From Miltoncostaea sp036826475 (GTDB taxonomy: Bacteria > Actinomycetota > Thermoleophilia > Miltoncostaeales > Miltoncostaeaceae), in NCBI GenBank assembly GCA_036826475.1, contig DAISWG010000015.1, forward strand, positions 1-64,000: a stretch of DNA of 64,000 bases. The letters are read 5' to 3'. Shown here piece after piece: positions 7,826 to 15,137 of this stretch. The first letter of the stretch is position 1. Each line of letters begins with the position of its first letter. The position numbers and the translations under genes are program-made. The notes below the pieces were generated by a model. That model saw only the letters and a program-made list of their open reading frames with translations, was not told the origin of the DNA and did not search any database.

Positions 7826-8281
7826 CTAGAAGTCCATCGGCTGGATCCGGTCGAGGCGGATGGCCTCGATCAGACGCTCGACGTCCTCCTCCATGTTGGC
7901 CCGGGCGAAGTTGCGCAGGTTGACGAGCAGCTCCTCGGTGCCGTCGTTCAGCACGTCGTCGAACAGCTCGACCTCGTCCTGCGAGAACTCGCCGGTGTGG
8001 GACCACTCGCAGTTGGGACAGCGCCGCTCGATGCGCCAGACGTCGCCCGACCGCTCCTCCCAGCTGACGGGGTACACCAGGTCGCCCTCGCACTGGGGGC
8101 AGAGGTGGAGCTCGCTCTCCTCCTCGTCCAGGCCGAGCAGCGCGAGCGGGTCGGTCCGGTCCTCGGTCTCGGTCACGGTCGCCTCGACCGCCACCTCGTC
8201 GCCCTCCGGCTCCGAGAAGTAGACGATCTCGATGACCTTCCCCCCGGGGAGGGCGATCTTCTTGGTGCGGTAGCCCTTCAT
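7826..8281 (-). CDS. Zinc-ribbon protein of unknown function
   Basis: A 151-residue acidic protein with one zinc ribbon: Cys61/Cys64 (LCPQCEGDLVYP) and Cys88/Cys91 (RCPNCEWSHTG). The N-terminal 45 residues are a beta-rich stretch (RTKKIALPGGKVIEIVYFS). The C-terminal 50 residues look helical and are rich in Glu and Asp. I do not recognise a named family. No signal peptide, so cytoplasmic. It stands alone, convergent with the mqnC unit across the palindromic repeat. The 145 bp between its start and the lipA stop show nothing notable. Confidence 0.7.
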   Translation of the reverse strand: MKGYRTKKIALPGGKVIEIVYFSEPEGDEVAVEATVTETEDRTDPLALLGLDEEESELHLCPQCEGDLVYPVSWEERSGDVWRIERRCPNCEWSHTGEFSQDEVELFDDVLNDGTEELLVNLRNFARANMEEDVERLIEAIRLDRIQPMDF

Positions 8282-8426
8282 GGCCCTGTCCGTCTCTCAT
8301 GGCGACCTGACCGCCATCCATGGCCGTCGTCGCGCGGGTTGCCAGATGTGCCTGGGGTATCGACCCTGGCCACCTGGACTTGAGGGGCATGCGACGCGCC
8401 GGTCGCGCCGCCCCCGCGACGGGCCG

Positions 8427-9476
8427 TCAGACCCCCGCGAGCGCCGCGTCCGCCACCCGGTCGGCCTCGTACGAGGAGCGGACCAGCGGGCCCGCCTCGA
8501 CGTGCGCGAGGCCCCGTTCGCGGCCCGCCGCGGCGATCGCCGGGTACTCCGCCGGGGCGTAGTAGCGGGACACCGGCAGGTGGGCTGCGGACGGCCTCAG
8601 GTACTGCCCGACGGTCACCGGACCGCATCCCACCGCCGCCAGGTCGGCGAGCACGGCGTGCACCTCCGGGAGCGTCTCCCCCAGCCCGACCATGATGCCG
8701 CTCTTGGTGGTGAGCCCCGACGCCGCGGAGCGGGCCAGCAGCTCGAGGGTGCGCTCGTAGCGCGCCCCCGGGCGCACGCGCGAGTAGAGGCGCGGGACGG
8801 TCTCGGTGTTGTGGTTCAGCACGTCGGGCGCCGCCTCGATGATCGCGTCGAGGGCGTCCCAGCTGCCGCGCAGGTCGGGGATCAGGACCTCCACGCCGGC
8901 GTCGGGCAGCCGCTCGCGCAGGGCGGCGATCACGTCGGCGAAGTGGGCGGCACCGCCGTCCGGCAGGTCGTCGCGCGCCACGGCCGTGACCACCACGAAG
9001 CGCAGCCCCATCGTCGCCGCGGCCTCGGCCACGCGGCGGGGCTCGTCGGGGTCGGGCGGCCCGAGCGGGCGGGCCGTGGTGACGTTGCAGAAGCGGCAGC
9101 CGCGGGTGCAGCGGCTGCCGGCGATCATGAACGTCGCGGTGCCCCGCGACCAGCACTGCCCGATGTTCGGGCAGGCGGCCTCCTCGCACACGGTGACCAG
9201 GTCGGACGAGCGCATCAGCGCCTTCGTCTTCACGAAGCCGTCGGCGAGGGGGTTCTTGGCGGCCACCCAGCGCGGCAGGCGGCGCCCCTCGCACAGCTGC
9301 GCGAGCTGGCCGGCGGTGACGTCCACCAGCTCCAGGGCGTCGGCCGGGCCGTCGCCGACGAGCCGGCCGGCGACCACCGTGTCGGGGATGCGGCCGGCGG
9401 CGTGCGCCGCCTCGATGGCCGCGCGGGGCGGGAGCCCGGGGTCGTCGTCGACCCGGAATCCTCGCTCGCGTTCCAT
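8427..9476 (-). CDS. lipA: Lipoyl synthase
   Basis: A 349-residue radical SAM enzyme that inserts two sulfurs into octanoyl groups on carrier proteins. Both iron-sulfur sites are intact: auxiliary cluster Cys97, Cys102, Cys108 in CEEAACPNIGQCW, and radical SAM cluster Cys123, Cys127, Cys130 in CTRGCRFC. The family normally begins close to LPRWVAAKNPL (68-78 here), so there is an N-terminal extension of about 65 residues (RAAIEAAHAAGRIPDTVVAG) of unknown role. The ATG at 9476 is chosen because a -10 hexamer lies exactly 6 nt upstream. LipB is encoded far away at 60468, not in an operon with lipA. Confidence 0.94.
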   Translation of the reverse strand: MERERGFRVDDDPGLPPRAAIEAAHAAGRIPDTVVAGRLVGDGPADALELVDVTAGQLAQLCEGRRLPRWVAAKNPLADGFVKTKALMRSSDLVTVCEEAACPNIGQCWSRGTATFMIAGSRCTRGCRFCNVTTARPLGPPDPDEPRRVAEAAATMGLRFVVVTAVARDDLPDGGAAHFADVIAALRERLPDAGVEVLIPDLRGSWDALDAIIEAAPDVLNHNTETVPRLYSRVRPGARYERTLELLARSAASGLTTKSGIMVGLGETLPEVHAVLADLAAVGCGPVTVGQYLRPSAAHLPVSRYYAPAEYPAIAAAGRERGLAHVEAGPLVRSSYEADRVADAALAGV

Positions 9477-9482
9477 GGCCCC

Positions 9483-9488
9483 ACCGTA
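9483..9488 (-). promoter_or_regulatory. Putative -10 of lipA
   Basis: On the minus strand TACGGT ends 6 nt before the lipA ATG, leaving no room for a ribosome binding site; probably leaderless. Confidence 0.5.
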
Positions 9489-9509
9489 GCGGACCCCGCC
9501 GGTGCCCGG

Positions 9510-9515
9510 TACGCT
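9510..9515 (+). promoter_or_regulatory. Putative -10 of dcd
   Basis: TACGCT ends 8 nt before the dcd GTG. It lies head to head with the lipA -10 in a 47-bp divergent gap. Confidence 0.4.
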
Positions 9516-9523
9516 CGCCCACC

Positions 9524-10090
9524 GTGGTCCTGTCCGACCGAACCATCCGCGAGGAACTGGCCAGCGGGCGCCTGGTGATCGAGCCGTTCGACGAGGCGCT
9601 GCTGCAACCCTCGTCGGTCGATCTGCGCGTCGCACCCGACTTCCGGGTGTTCCACAACAACCGGCGCCCGTACATCGACGTGCGCGAGCCGGGGGACGAC
9701 CTGACCGAGGTGGTCACGATCGCGGAGGGCGACCCGTTCATCCTCCATCCCGGCGAGTTCGTGCTGGGCTCCACCGCGGAGCGGGTGGCCCTGCCCGACG
9801 ACCTCGTCGCCCGGCTGGAGGGCAAGTCCAGCCTGGGCCGGCTGGGGCTCCTGATCCACTCGACCGCCGGCTACATCGACCCCGGGTTCGACGGCACGAT
9901 CACGCTGGAGCTGTCCAACGTCGCCCGCCTCCCCATCTCCATCTATCCGGGGATGCCCATCGGTCAGATCTCGTTCCTCCAGATGACCACCCCGGTGGAA
10001 CGGCCGTACCAGGGCAAGTACCAGGGGCAGGCGGGGCCGACGGCGAGCGCCTACCACCGCGAGTTCGACCGGGAGCGGGGCTCCGCCTAG
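9524..10090 (+). CDS. dcd: dCTP deaminase, probably dUMP-forming
   Basis: A 188-residue homotrimeric deaminase of the dUTPase fold. GKSSLGRLGLLIHSTAGYID contains the conserved Ser/Arg site, and FDGTITLELSNVARLP supplies the catalytic Glu. The C-terminal GKYQGQAGPTASAYHREF matches the bifunctional actinobacterial enzymes that deaminate dCTP and hydrolyse the product to dUMP in one site; that subtype is inferred from the motif only. It supplies dUMP for thymidylate synthesis. GTG start, no ribosome binding site. Confidence 0.92.
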   Translation: MVLSDRTIREELASGRLVIEPFDEALLQPSSVDLRVAPDFRVFHNNRRPYIDVREPGDDLTEVVTIAEGDPFILHPGEFVLGSTAERVALPDDLVARLEGKSSLGRLGLLIHSTAGYIDPGFDGTITLELSNVARLPISIYPGMPIGQISFLQMTTPVERPYQGKYQGQAGPTASAYHREFDRERGSA

Positions 10091-10506
10091 CGGGGATGGC
10101 GGCCGGCGGGCCGCAGCCACGAGTTCGCGACGAGGCCGCCGAGCAGGGCGAAGGCGAGGGCCCACGCCGCCGCCAGCAGCCAGTCGCGGCCGGTGCCGGG
10201 GGCGATGGCGGGCGCCTCGCGACCCCCGAACGCCTGGATGACCGAGGCGATCGCGATGAAGGCGGCGTGGATGGCGTAGCCGGCGAGCCAGGCGCCGACG
10301 GCGTGGGCGGGCCGCCGGCCCGCGGCGCGCACGCCGGCCAGGAACCCGCCGATGCCGAACGAGAGCGCGGACGCGGCCAGGCGCAGGGGCCAGTCGCGAC
10401 CGGCGCCCGCCATGAGCCCGATCGAGGCGACGAGCCCACCCCAGGCGACCGGGATCGGGTCGAGCCGCGCCGCCGCCGGGGACCGGCGGGGGGGAAGCGA
10501 AGCCAC
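10087..10506 (-). CDS. Small membrane protein of unknown function
   Basis: About 139 residues with four predicted transmembrane segments: VAWGGLVASIGLMAGA, LRLAASALSFGIGGFLAGV, AVGAWLAGYAIHAAFIAIASVI and WLLAAAWALAFALLGGLVA. Arg-rich ends suggest topology but no catalytic motif is visible. Two GTG codons are possible; the second (10506) lies exactly 6 nt from a -10 hexamer and is preferred. Its 3' end overlaps the dcd stop by 4 bp, so the two genes are convergent. Divergent from tatA with overlapping promoters. Confidence 0.6.
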   Translation of the reverse strand: MASLPPRRSPAAARLDPIPVAWGGLVASIGLMAGAGRDWPLRLAASALSFGIGGFLAGVRAAGRRPAHAVGAWLAGYAIHAAFIAIASVIQAFGGREAPAIAPGTGRDWLLAAAWALAFALLGGLVANSWLRPAGRHPR

Positions 10507-10512
10507 CACCGG

Positions 10513-10522
10513 ATGCTACCCT
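10513..10522. promoter_or_regulatory. Back-to-back -10 elements for 10506(-) and tatA(+)
   Basis: ATGCTACCCT contains TAGCAT on the minus strand (10518-10513) and TACCCT on the plus strand (10517-10522), sharing two base pairs. The minus hexamer is 6 nt from GTG 10506; the plus one lies 47 nt before tatA. Confidence 0.45.
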
Positions 10523-10569
10523 CCCGCCTGGTAGCGGGCTTCGTCCCGACCCCCACACGGAGGATCCCC

Positions 10570-10764
10570 GTGGACTTCTCCCCCGTCCAGCTCCTCATCG
10601 TGCTGGCGATCATCCTGCTGGTCTTCGGCGCCAAGAAGCTGCCCGAGATCGGCCGCAACCTCGGTGCCGGCGCCCGCGAGTTCAAGGACGGCATCACCGG
10701 CAACGACAAGCCGGATGGCGAGGCGATCAGCGGCCCCAAGCGGGAGGACGAGAAGGTCGGCTGA
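10570..10764 (+). CDS. tatA: Sec-independent translocase subunit TatA
   Basis: A 64-residue TatA/E protein, the pore-forming component of the twin-arginine export system. One N-terminal transmembrane helix (FSPVQLLIVLAIILLVFG) is followed by the hinge and amphipathic helix FGAKKLPEIGRNLGAGAREF, the family signature, and a short charged tail. The GTG start has GGAGG at 10559-10563 with 6-nt spacing. tatB and tatC are not in the window. The downstream amidohydrolase may overlap its end. Confidence 0.92.
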   Translation: MDFSPVQLLIVLAIILLVFGAKKLPEIGRNLGAGAREFKDGITGNDKPDGEAISGPKREDEKVG

Positions 10765-12097
10765 GCCCGGCTCCCGGCGGGACCGCGTCTGGCGGGCCGC
10801 CTGGGTGGTGCCGGTCAGCTCGCCCGCCGTGCCCGACGGTGCGGTGGCGGTGCGCGGCGGCCGGATCGCCGCGGTGGGCCCGGCCCGGGAGGTCGTCGCG
10901 GCGCACCCGGACCTCGCGGTGGAGGACCTGGGCGACGGGATCCTGACCCCGGGGTTCGTCGACGCCCACTGCCATCTGGAGTGGAGCCTGCTGGACGGCC
11001 TGCTCCCGCCCGCCCCGTTCGGGCCGTGGCTGGGGGACATGCTGGCGCTGCGCCTGCGGATGGGCCCGGCCGACCACGCGGCCGCGGCGCGCTCCGGCGC
11101 CCTGCGCGCGCTGCGGGCGGGGACCACCACCCTCGCCGATTCCGGGCCCTCGGGGCAGGGCGCCGCGGCGCTGACCGCGCTGGGCCTGCGCGGCCTGGTG
11201 CACCTGGAGGCCTTCGGGCGTGAGGAGGGGGACGCCGCCGAGGCGGCGGCCGCTGCGTACGAGGAGCGCCTGGCCGCGGTGGACGCGGCCGCGGGCCCCA
11301 GGGTGCGCGTGGGGGTCTCGCCGCACGCCCCGTACACGGTCGGCCCGGCGCTGTGGGCGGCGCTTCGGGCCCGGCGGGGTCTGGCCGGGCGGCCGTGGGC
11401 GACCCACGTCGCCGAGTCCGCGGCGGAGGAGGAGGTGATCGCCACCGGACACGGCCCGCTGGGCGACCTGTTCGCGCGGGCCGGCCTGACGCCGGGGGAC
11501 TGGCCGGGGGAGGACGGCGCCGGCGTCGTGCCCCGGATGGCCGCCGGCGACGCGTTCGCCCCGGGCCTGGTGGCGGCCCACTGCGTGCGGCTCCGGTCCG
11601 GCGACGCGCACATCCTCGCCACCGCCGGGGTGTCGGTCGCCCACTGCCCCCGCTCGAACATCCACCTCCGCTGCGGCCGGGCGCCGCTCGAGACGCTCCG
11701 GGACGCCGGCGCCCGGGTGGGGCTCGGCACGGACAGCCCCGCCAGCGGCGGCGACTACGACCTGCGCGCCGAGGCGCGCTCCGCCCGCGACCTGCACGCC
11801 GCGGCGGGGGGCCTCACCGACGCGGAGTTGCTGCGCCTCGCCACGGCCGGGGGCGCGGAGGCGCTGGGGATGGCGGGAGAGGTGGGCGCCCTGGCCGCGG
11901 GGCTGCGGGCCGACCTCGTCGCGCTGGCCGATCCGGGCGGGGACGGCACGGTGGAGCAGCGCGCCATGCACCCGGCCGCCGCGGTCCGGATGGTGGCCGT
12001 CGATGGTGAGATCCTGCTCAGGGACGGGGATCCGGAGATGGCCGACGGCGCGTCGATCGACCGGGAGGCGGCAGAGGCGCGGGCCCGCCTCTGCTAG
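10715..12097 (+). CDS. Amidohydrolase, possibly aminofutalosine deaminase
   Basis: A metal-dependent TIM-barrel deaminase. Metal ligands are visible in order: HCHLEW (HxH), SPHAPYT, THVAES and GTDSPAS (Asp). It resembles guanine/chlorohydrolase-type deaminases, a group that includes the amidohydrolase aminofutalosine deaminases of some actinobacteria. That would fit the futalosine genes at 5-7 kb, but substrate is not proven by sequence. The start is uncertain. ATG 10715 keeps the first beta strand (RVWRAAWVVPV) but overlaps tatA by 50 bp; GTG 10805 avoids the overlap but cuts that strand. Confidence 0.75.
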   Translation: MARRSAAPSGRTRRSAEPGSRRDRVWRAAWVVPVSSPAVPDGAVAVRGGRIAAVGPAREVVAAHPDLAVEDLGDGILTPGFVDAHCHLEWSLLDGLLPPAPFGPWLGDMLALRLRMGPADHAAAARSGALRALRAGTTTLADSGPSGQGAAALTALGLRGLVHLEAFGREEGDAAEAAAAAYEERLAAVDAAAGPRVRVGVSPHAPYTVGPALWAALRARRGLAGRPWATHVAESAAEEEVIATGHGPLGDLFARAGLTPGDWPGEDGAGVVPRMAAGDAFAPGLVAAHCVRLRSGDAHILATAGVSVAHCPRSNIHLRCGRAPLETLRDAGARVGLGTDSPASGGDYDLRAEARSARDLHAAAGGLTDAELLRLATAGGAEALGMAGEVGALAAGLRADLVALADPGGDGTVEQRAMHPAAAVRMVAVDGEILLRDGDPEMADGASIDREAAEARARLC

Positions 12098-12109
12098 CGT
12101 CGCGGATCA

Positions 12110-12652
12110 GTGCTCCTCGATCAGAAGCGGACGCGGCGGCTGGTCCAGGTCGTCGCGATCCTGACGTCCCTGGCGTTCGGCGGCGTCATCATCGTCGTCC
12201 TCGGCCTCATCTTCTTCGGCGGCGGCGGGACGTCCGCGACCGAGCAGGTGTTGTCCGACGCGAAGACGCGCGTGCAGGAGCAGCCGAACAACCCCGACGC
12301 CTGGGAGGAGCTGGCATCCGCCTACTCGGGCAACGACCAGCCCGCCGAGGCGATCGACGCGGCCCGCAAGGCGGTGACGCTGGCGCCCCGCGACCTGCGC
12401 CGGATCCAGACGCTCGTCTCGCTCCAGGTCCGCGCCTCCGATCAGGCGGCGGCCGTCGAGACCCTCCAGGGATTCACGGAACGCAACCCGAGGAACGCCG
12501 AGGCGTTCCTGCAGCTCGGGCAGCTCGCCGAGCAGGCGGGGCGCACCGACCTGGCGCGGCTGTCGTACCAGCGGTTCCTGCAACTGGAGCCGAACGACCG
12601 CCTGGCCGAGGAGGTCAAAGCCCGTCTGCAGCAGCTCAGCGGCAGCGGCTGA
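12110..12652 (+). CDS. Membrane-anchored TPR protein
   Basis: A 180-residue protein with one N-terminal transmembrane helix (VVAILTSLAFGGVIIVVLGLIFF) and a C-terminal domain of about three tetratricopeptide repeats. Repeat cores are PDAWEELASAYSGNDQPAEAIDAARKAVTLAP, NAEAFLQLGQLAEQAG and LARLSYQRFLQLEP. TPRs scaffold protein contacts, so a role in an envelope complex is possible, but no partner is indicated. A TAGCGT hexamer lies 9 nt before the GTG start. It is followed closely by the tRNA-Lys gene. Confidence 0.8.
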   Translation: MLLDQKRTRRLVQVVAILTSLAFGGVIIVVLGLIFFGGGGTSATEQVLSDAKTRVQEQPNNPDAWEELASAYSGNDQPAEAIDAARKAVTLAPRDLRRIQTLVSLQVRASDQAAAVETLQGFTERNPRNAEAFLQLGQLAEQAGRTDLARLSYQRFLQLEPNDRLAEEVKARLQQLSGSG

Positions 12653-12693
12653 GACCCGCTCGCGCCGGCCCCTGACGGCCGAGGCGGCTCTGC

Positions 12694-12699
12694 TACCCT
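12694..12699 (+). promoter_or_regulatory. Putative -10 of tRNA-Lys
   Basis: TACCCT ends 6 nt before the first base of the mature tRNA; CTGACG about 16 nt further upstream is a plausible -35. Transcription would start at or next to the mature 5' end. Confidence 0.5.
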
Positions 12700-12705
12700 C
12701 CCCGC

Positions 12706-12778
12706 GGGCCGTTAGCTTAGTTGGTAGAGCAGGGGACTCTTAATCCCAAGGTCGAAGGTTCGAATCCTTCACGGCCCA
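12706..12778 (+). tRNA. tRNA-Lys (CTT anticodon)
   Basis: A 73-nt cloverleaf. The acceptor stem GGGCCGT (12706-12712) pairs with ACGGCCC (12771-12777), discriminator A at 12778. The D arm contains AGTTGGTAGA. The anticodon loop CTCTTAA gives CTT, which reads AAG lysine codons, the expected major codon here. The T arm GAAGG-TTCGAAT-CCTTC is complete. Position 27-43 is a G/A mismatch in the anticodon stem. CCA is not encoded. Confidence 0.96.
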
Positions 12779-12781
12779 TCA

Positions 12782-12811
12782 GCGAACGCCCGCAGCCGAG
12801 CGGGCGTTCGC
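12782..12811. terminator. Perfect 12-bp hairpin after tRNA-Lys
   Basis: GCGAACGCCCGC (12782-12793) pairs perfectly with GCGGGCGTTCGC (12800-12811) around a 6-nt loop. It sits between the tRNA and the convergent lipoprotein gene and probably terminates both. Confidence 0.75.
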
Positions 12812-12823
12812 CGTTCCGGGGAC

Positions 12824-13309
12824 CTACTGGCCGGTCGTCGTCGCGCCGGTCGTCGTCCCGCACTCGGGCCGCAGGTCCTGGATCGCCGTCTCGAGCGGGG
12901 CAACGGCGTCCTCGACGTTCTGGGCGGCGACGGTCAGGCTCCCGCTCCCGGCCAGGTCCTTGGTGGCGGCGATGACGCCGTCCCAGGCGTCGCTCAGCGC
13001 CGACGTGTCCACGCCCGTCGCGTCCTTCGCCGAGCTCACCACGCCCGTCCAAGCGGTGCCGAGCGCCGCGACGGTCGAGGACAGCTGGTCCAGCGACGTC
13101 GTGGAGGGGTCGAGCGCCGTGAGGTCGCCGACCGCGCTCTGGAGGTCGTCGAGGCTCGCGCAGAACTCCGCGTTCGCGCCCGCCTGCGAGCTGGTCGCCG
13201 TGGCCGCGGTGGATGCCGCGTCGTCGTCGTCGCCGCAGCCCGCGAGCCCGAGGGCCAGTGCCGCGATCAGCACGGCGACGATCGTCGATGTCAGGACGGA
13301 TCTGCGCAT
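12824..13309 (-). CDS. Small lipoprotein of unknown function
   Basis: A 161-residue lipoprotein. The signal peptide (MRRSVLTSTIVAVLIAALALGLAGC) ends in the lipobox LAGC with the lipidated Cys near residue 25. An Asp run and a Ser/Thr/Ala-rich linker follow. The mature domain looks helical (FCASLDDLQSAVGDL, WDGVIAATKDLAG) with two Cys (FCAS and PECG) that could form a disulfide. GGAGGAG precedes the ATG. No recognisable family. The 226 bp separating it from the divergent PhoX-like gene presumably hold both promoters (TACGGT on the minus strand near 13350). Confidence 0.75.
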   Translation of the reverse strand: MRRSVLTSTIVAVLIAALALGLAGCGDDDDAASTAATATSSQAGANAEFCASLDDLQSAVGDLTALDPSTTSLDQLSSTVAALGTAWTGVVSSAKDATGVDTSALSDAWDGVIAATKDLAGSGSLTVAAQNVEDAVAPLETAIQDLRPECGTTTGATTTGQ

Positions 13310-13535
13310 GTCGGCTCCTCCCGGGAGTGTCCCGGACGACCGTAGGACGCCCTCCCGCGCGCATCATCGGCCGGATGGGGTGATCCGCCACCCCCCCCGA
13401 CGGGCGGGTGGCCGCGCACCCTTCGCCGCGACGACGGCGACAGGCTTCTCATCCAGCTTTCACGCGGTCGTCACCCGCACCCGCCGGGCCTGGCGCAGCA
13501 TCGCGGCGATCCTGGCTTTCGACGAAGGAGACGTC

Positions 13536-15059
13536 TTGAGACGTGTTCGCAGGCGTGCAGCCACCGCGGTGGCGGCACTGGTGGCCGCGGGTGGAGCGGC
13601 GGCGGGCGTCGCGGCGATCGCACCCGCCGATCCGTATGCCGAATCGCTGGTGCGCGAGTACGAGACCGTGAAGCTGCTCAGCTCGGGCGACACGGTTCCG
13701 CTGACCGGAGACGCGGCCAAGGAGTACCGGTTCGTCGGAGTTCCCGACGGCATCGGCGCACACCGGGCGAAGAACGGGACGCGGATCGTCTACGTCAACC
13801 ACGAGCTGACGGCGGCGGCGACGTCCGAGCCGGTCGTGGGCGGCCCGCTCAACCGGGGCGCGATCGTGTCGCGCATCGTGATGAACGCGAAGAACGAGGT
13901 CCTCTCGGCCTCCAGGGCTTACGACACCGTCTGGATCGACGACACCCTCGTCGGCCCCGCCGCTGACGCGACGAACACGACGCGCCCGTTCTCCCGCTTC
14001 TGCTCCGGCTCCCTCGCCGGGGCTGCCGAGGGCTTCGACCGGCCGATCTACTTCGCGAATGAGGAGGAGGGCACGCCCGCCAACTCTTTCGACGGGAAGG
14101 GCGGGCTCGCGGTCGCGATCTTCGACGGCGAGGCACACGCCCTGACGGACCTCGGGCGGTTCGCGTGGGAGAACACCCTCGTGCAGCCGGGCACCGGCCG
14201 CGCGACCGTGATCATGGGGATGGAGGACGGCCCGGCCGACCTCGACCCCGCGAAGGAGAACAGTCAGCTGTACCTGTACGTCGGCCAGAAGGATCGGAGC
14301 GCCGACGCCACGGTGCTGGAGCGCAATGGCCTGGTCGGGGGCAAGCTCTACGTGTTCGCCGCCCGCAACACCCGCATCGCGGGCGAGGCGCAGTTCCACG
14401 AGGGCACCATCGCCGGCAAATGGGTCGAGATCCCGGGCGCCGACGCCATGGACGAAGGGCAGCTCGAGGCCGCCAGCGACGCGGCAAAGGCCTTCGCCTT
14501 CGCCCGCCCCGAGGACGGCGCCTTCAACCTGCGCAACCACGACGAGTACTTCTTCAACACCACTGGCGGAGCCGCGGGCTTGAATGAGCTCGGCCGCGTC
14601 TACAGCCTCGATCTGGACGGCCGCGACGCGACCCGGCCCGCGACGCTCACCGTCGAGGTGAACGCCGACGCGACCATCGCCGACGGCGGGGACACGGCCA
14701 TCAGCCCCGACAACATGGACGTCAGCGGGCGGTACCTGATGGTGCAGGAGGACGGCACCACCGAGAGCCGCACCGTGATGGCGGCGAAGGGCCGGGACGG
14801 CTCGATCTGGCGGTTCCCGCTGACCGGGCGCTCAGGCATCGACGCGGCCGCGGGCGCGCGCGTGGTGAGTCTGTCACCGCCCGGCCGCGACGGCGTCGCC
14901 GTGGGGCCCGGCGTCTGGGAGACGAGCGGGATCATCAACGGCGACGGCCTCTTCGGAGGTGGGAGCTGGCTCTTCGACGTCCAGGCGCACGCCCCGACCG
15001 CGGCGCCCGCGCCCAACACCGTGGAGGACGGTCAGCTGCTGCTGCTGCGACGCAGATAG
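13536..15059 (+). CDS. PhoX-like (DUF839) secreted phosphatase
   Basis: A 507-residue exported protein of the PhoX/DUF839 type, calcium-dependent alkaline phosphatases of beta-propeller fold. The region IVYVNHEL, GSLAGAAEGFDRPIYFANEEE and GIINGDGLFGGGSWLFDVQAH fit the family. The N-terminus (RRVRRRAATAVAALVAAGGAAAGVAAIAPA) is an Arg-rich signal peptide. The TTG at 13536 is chosen because AAGGAG (13525-13530) sits 5 nt ahead. Substrate is not readable from sequence; some DUF839 proteins are not phosphatases. Confidence 0.78.
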   Translation: MRRVRRRAATAVAALVAAGGAAAGVAAIAPADPYAESLVREYETVKLLSSGDTVPLTGDAAKEYRFVGVPDGIGAHRAKNGTRIVYVNHELTAAATSEPVVGGPLNRGAIVSRIVMNAKNEVLSASRAYDTVWIDDTLVGPAADATNTTRPFSRFCSGSLAGAAEGFDRPIYFANEEEGTPANSFDGKGGLAVAIFDGEAHALTDLGRFAWENTLVQPGTGRATVIMGMEDGPADLDPAKENSQLYLYVGQKDRSADATVLERNGLVGGKLYVFAARNTRIAGEAQFHEGTIAGKWVEIPGADAMDEGQLEAASDAAKAFAFARPEDGAFNLRNHDEYFFNTTGGAAGLNELGRVYSLDLDGRDATRPATLTVEVNADATIADGGDTAISPDNMDVSGRYLMVQEDGTTESRTVMAAKGRDGSIWRFPLTGRSGIDAAAGARVVSLSPPGRDGVAVGPGVWETSGIINGDGLFGGGSWLFDVQAHAPTAAPAPNTVEDGQLLLLRRR

Positions 15060-15066
15060 CCACGCC

Positions 15067-15097
15067 GCGGGTGCTCCGGCCGAACCGGAGCACCCGC
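15067..15097. terminator. Perfect 13-bp hairpin
   Basis: GCGGGTGCTCCGG pairs with CCGGAGCACCCGC around a CCGAA loop. It lies between the convergent PhoX-like and aldolase genes and is a likely bidirectional terminator. Confidence 0.8.
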
Positions 15098-15137
15098 ACC
15101 GGGGCTGGCCGCGGCGCCAACCGCGCGAGCGGGCCCG

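Noticed and set aside
13444..13464. Possible PHO-box direct repeat (GCTTCTCAT/GCTTTCACG) upstream of the PhoX-like gene
   Set aside because: The two units are 12 bp apart instead of the 11 bp typical of PHO boxes and match the consensus poorly.
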